Shown: positions 63,354 to 64,000 of the stretch, piece after piece
How positions within the stretch are numbered: the first letter of the stretch is position 1
Layout of the letters: each line of letters begins with the position of its first letter
Assembly (NCBI GenBank): GCA_012656075.1
Contig: JAAKBF010000282.1
Span: 248,001 to 312,000, forward strand
Direction of reading: 5' to 3'
DNA: 64,000 bases
Source of the DNA: Phytophthora hibernalis
Lineage: Eukaryota > Oomycota > Peronosporomycetes > Peronosporales > Peronosporaceae
Made by a program: the position numbers and the translations under genes
The notes under the pieces: model-generated
What the model was told of the DNA's origin: nothing
The model's database searches: none
Seen by the model: only the letters and a program-made list of their open reading frames with translations

Positions 63354-64000
63354 GATGAAGGCGAGAACGATTGACCCCAGAGTAACACTGAATGTCTTTG
63401 GATAGCCGTCGTTTTTTGCTCTGTTTGTAGCACCCGGTGCATTTCATTCAGCTTGGGCGCGGTGATTGGATGCTTCCTGTCCACGTTGCTGTTGGTTCTC
63501 TCATAGCCCTGAGCAACGAGCTCAAACTCCGGATTCTTGTAATTGAGCCTGGCGTTCCGCACGCTCCAGCCATCTTTCCTTCAAATGTCTGGAATTTGTT
63601 TCCGTGACCCTGGGCGTTGTGCCCTTCGAGAGCATAGAGGCCTGCAAACAGGCCAACTATTCTCGCCTGTCTCGCTTGGGGAGATTATCCATCCATATTG
63701 GAAGTCCGAATTCTTCACAGAAGTCCGTCCAGTGACGGAACTTCTTTGCGTATGTACGCAAGGACGAGTCGTTAATTGCTGCTCGCTTGAGACGCATGGT
63801 GGCTTCTGCGATCGTGCTGAGCCTGTCTGCATACATACATCATCACACAGGTATGTCGAATTATGCACGTCACAAGGACGCGTTTCGGTTTGTTGCCAAA
63901 GGACTTTCATCGCGGTGAGTTTGATCTTCTTGGAGGCTTGCGCTAGGGCCTATGCCCGTAAGTGATGTTGCCCGTGAGGGGACTTGCAATACATCGTGTT
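63354..64000 (-). pseudogene. Tyrosine recombinase N-terminal part, element 2 copy B, running off the window
   Basis: The minus strand reads MRNARLNYKNPEFELVAQGY and TNSNVDRKHPITAPKLNEMH (63562-63400), then further upstream the decayed N-terminal part equivalent to 18290-18720 of copy A, including the non-coding-strand frame VTELLCVCTQGRVVNCCSLE. It differs from copy A by scattered substitutions and small indels. The rest of the element lies beyond 64000. Confidence 0.78.

Larger units (their letters stand above)
38564..64000 (-). mobile_element. Tyrosine-recombinase retroelement (element 2, copy B), split by two Gypsy elements
   Basis: Three separated blocks, 38564-39096, 48016-48702 and 63354-64000, together match copy A from 20097 back to about 18200 in inverted order. 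The first begins with the inverted-repeat sequence CAGGGATTGAGTC and holds the 850-bp tail. The second has the end of the tail and the C-terminal part of the recombinase. The third has the middle and N-terminal parts and runs off the window. The gaps are complete Gypsy elements with target duplications. The element continues beyond 64000. Confidence 0.8.

Overview
The window looks like repeat-rich nuclear DNA of an oomycete, most likely Phytophthora or a close peronosporalean relative. This rests on the combination of bZIP/START-like (M96-type) proteins, tyrosine-recombinase retroelements (DIRS type), a Crypton-like recombinase, Ty3/Gypsy elements with chromodomains (one with a second RNase H), a Ty1/Copia element, a pogo-like DNA transposon, and introns of roughly 30-60 bp. 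No rRNA, tRNA gene, CRISPR array or bacterial-type operon is seen. Almost every element gene is broken by stops and frameshifts. Many open frames start at TTG/CTG/GTG, so true starts are often unknown.

Layout. 1-3760: decayed LINE (ORF1 with an OTU-like stretch, then the start of an AP-endonuclease ORF2). 3765-9495: a DIRS-like retroelement on the minus strand with gag-like ORFs, reverse transcriptase (RT), RNase H (RH) and a tyrosine recombinase with its catalytic residues. 9508-11090: the endonuclease end and RT of a LINE. 11134-12474: 5' part of a Gypsy element ('gypsy-3', copy A). 12571-20097: a second tyrosine-recombinase retroelement with short inverted ends (copy A). 20100-24260: the most host-like part, two bZIP genes in inverted orientation around a third related broken gene. 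24260-29000: a Crypton-like recombinase fragment, a small spliced gene, a TA-flanked MITE, a multi-exon coiled-coil pseudogene and a leucine-rich-repeat fragment. 29000-38550: gypsy-3 copy B on the minus strand, fused to the LRR fragment and carrying a pogo-like transposon inside gag and a complete Copia element nearer its 5' end. 38564-64000: copy B of the second recombinase element on the minus strand, split by two complete chromodomain Gypsy elements, gypsy-2 (39097-48015) and a 14.6-kb giant Gypsy (48703-63349).

The window is therefore a nested stack. Four insertions can be read precisely because target duplications are visible and uninterrupted copies of the target exist elsewhere in the window or the reading frame closes across the gap: Copia (AACAC), gypsy-2 (AAACA), giant Gypsy (GAAA) and pogo (TA). 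The signals I find most worth a second look are a frame-independent 9-base motif (ACTCGGCGA/ACTCAGCGA) strewn through the giant Gypsy, antisense open-frame blocks at the 3' side of both chromodomain Gypsy elements, a segment present in opposite orientations at different places in the two LTRs of one element, and an identical catalytic-core deletion in two copies of a tyrosine recombinase.
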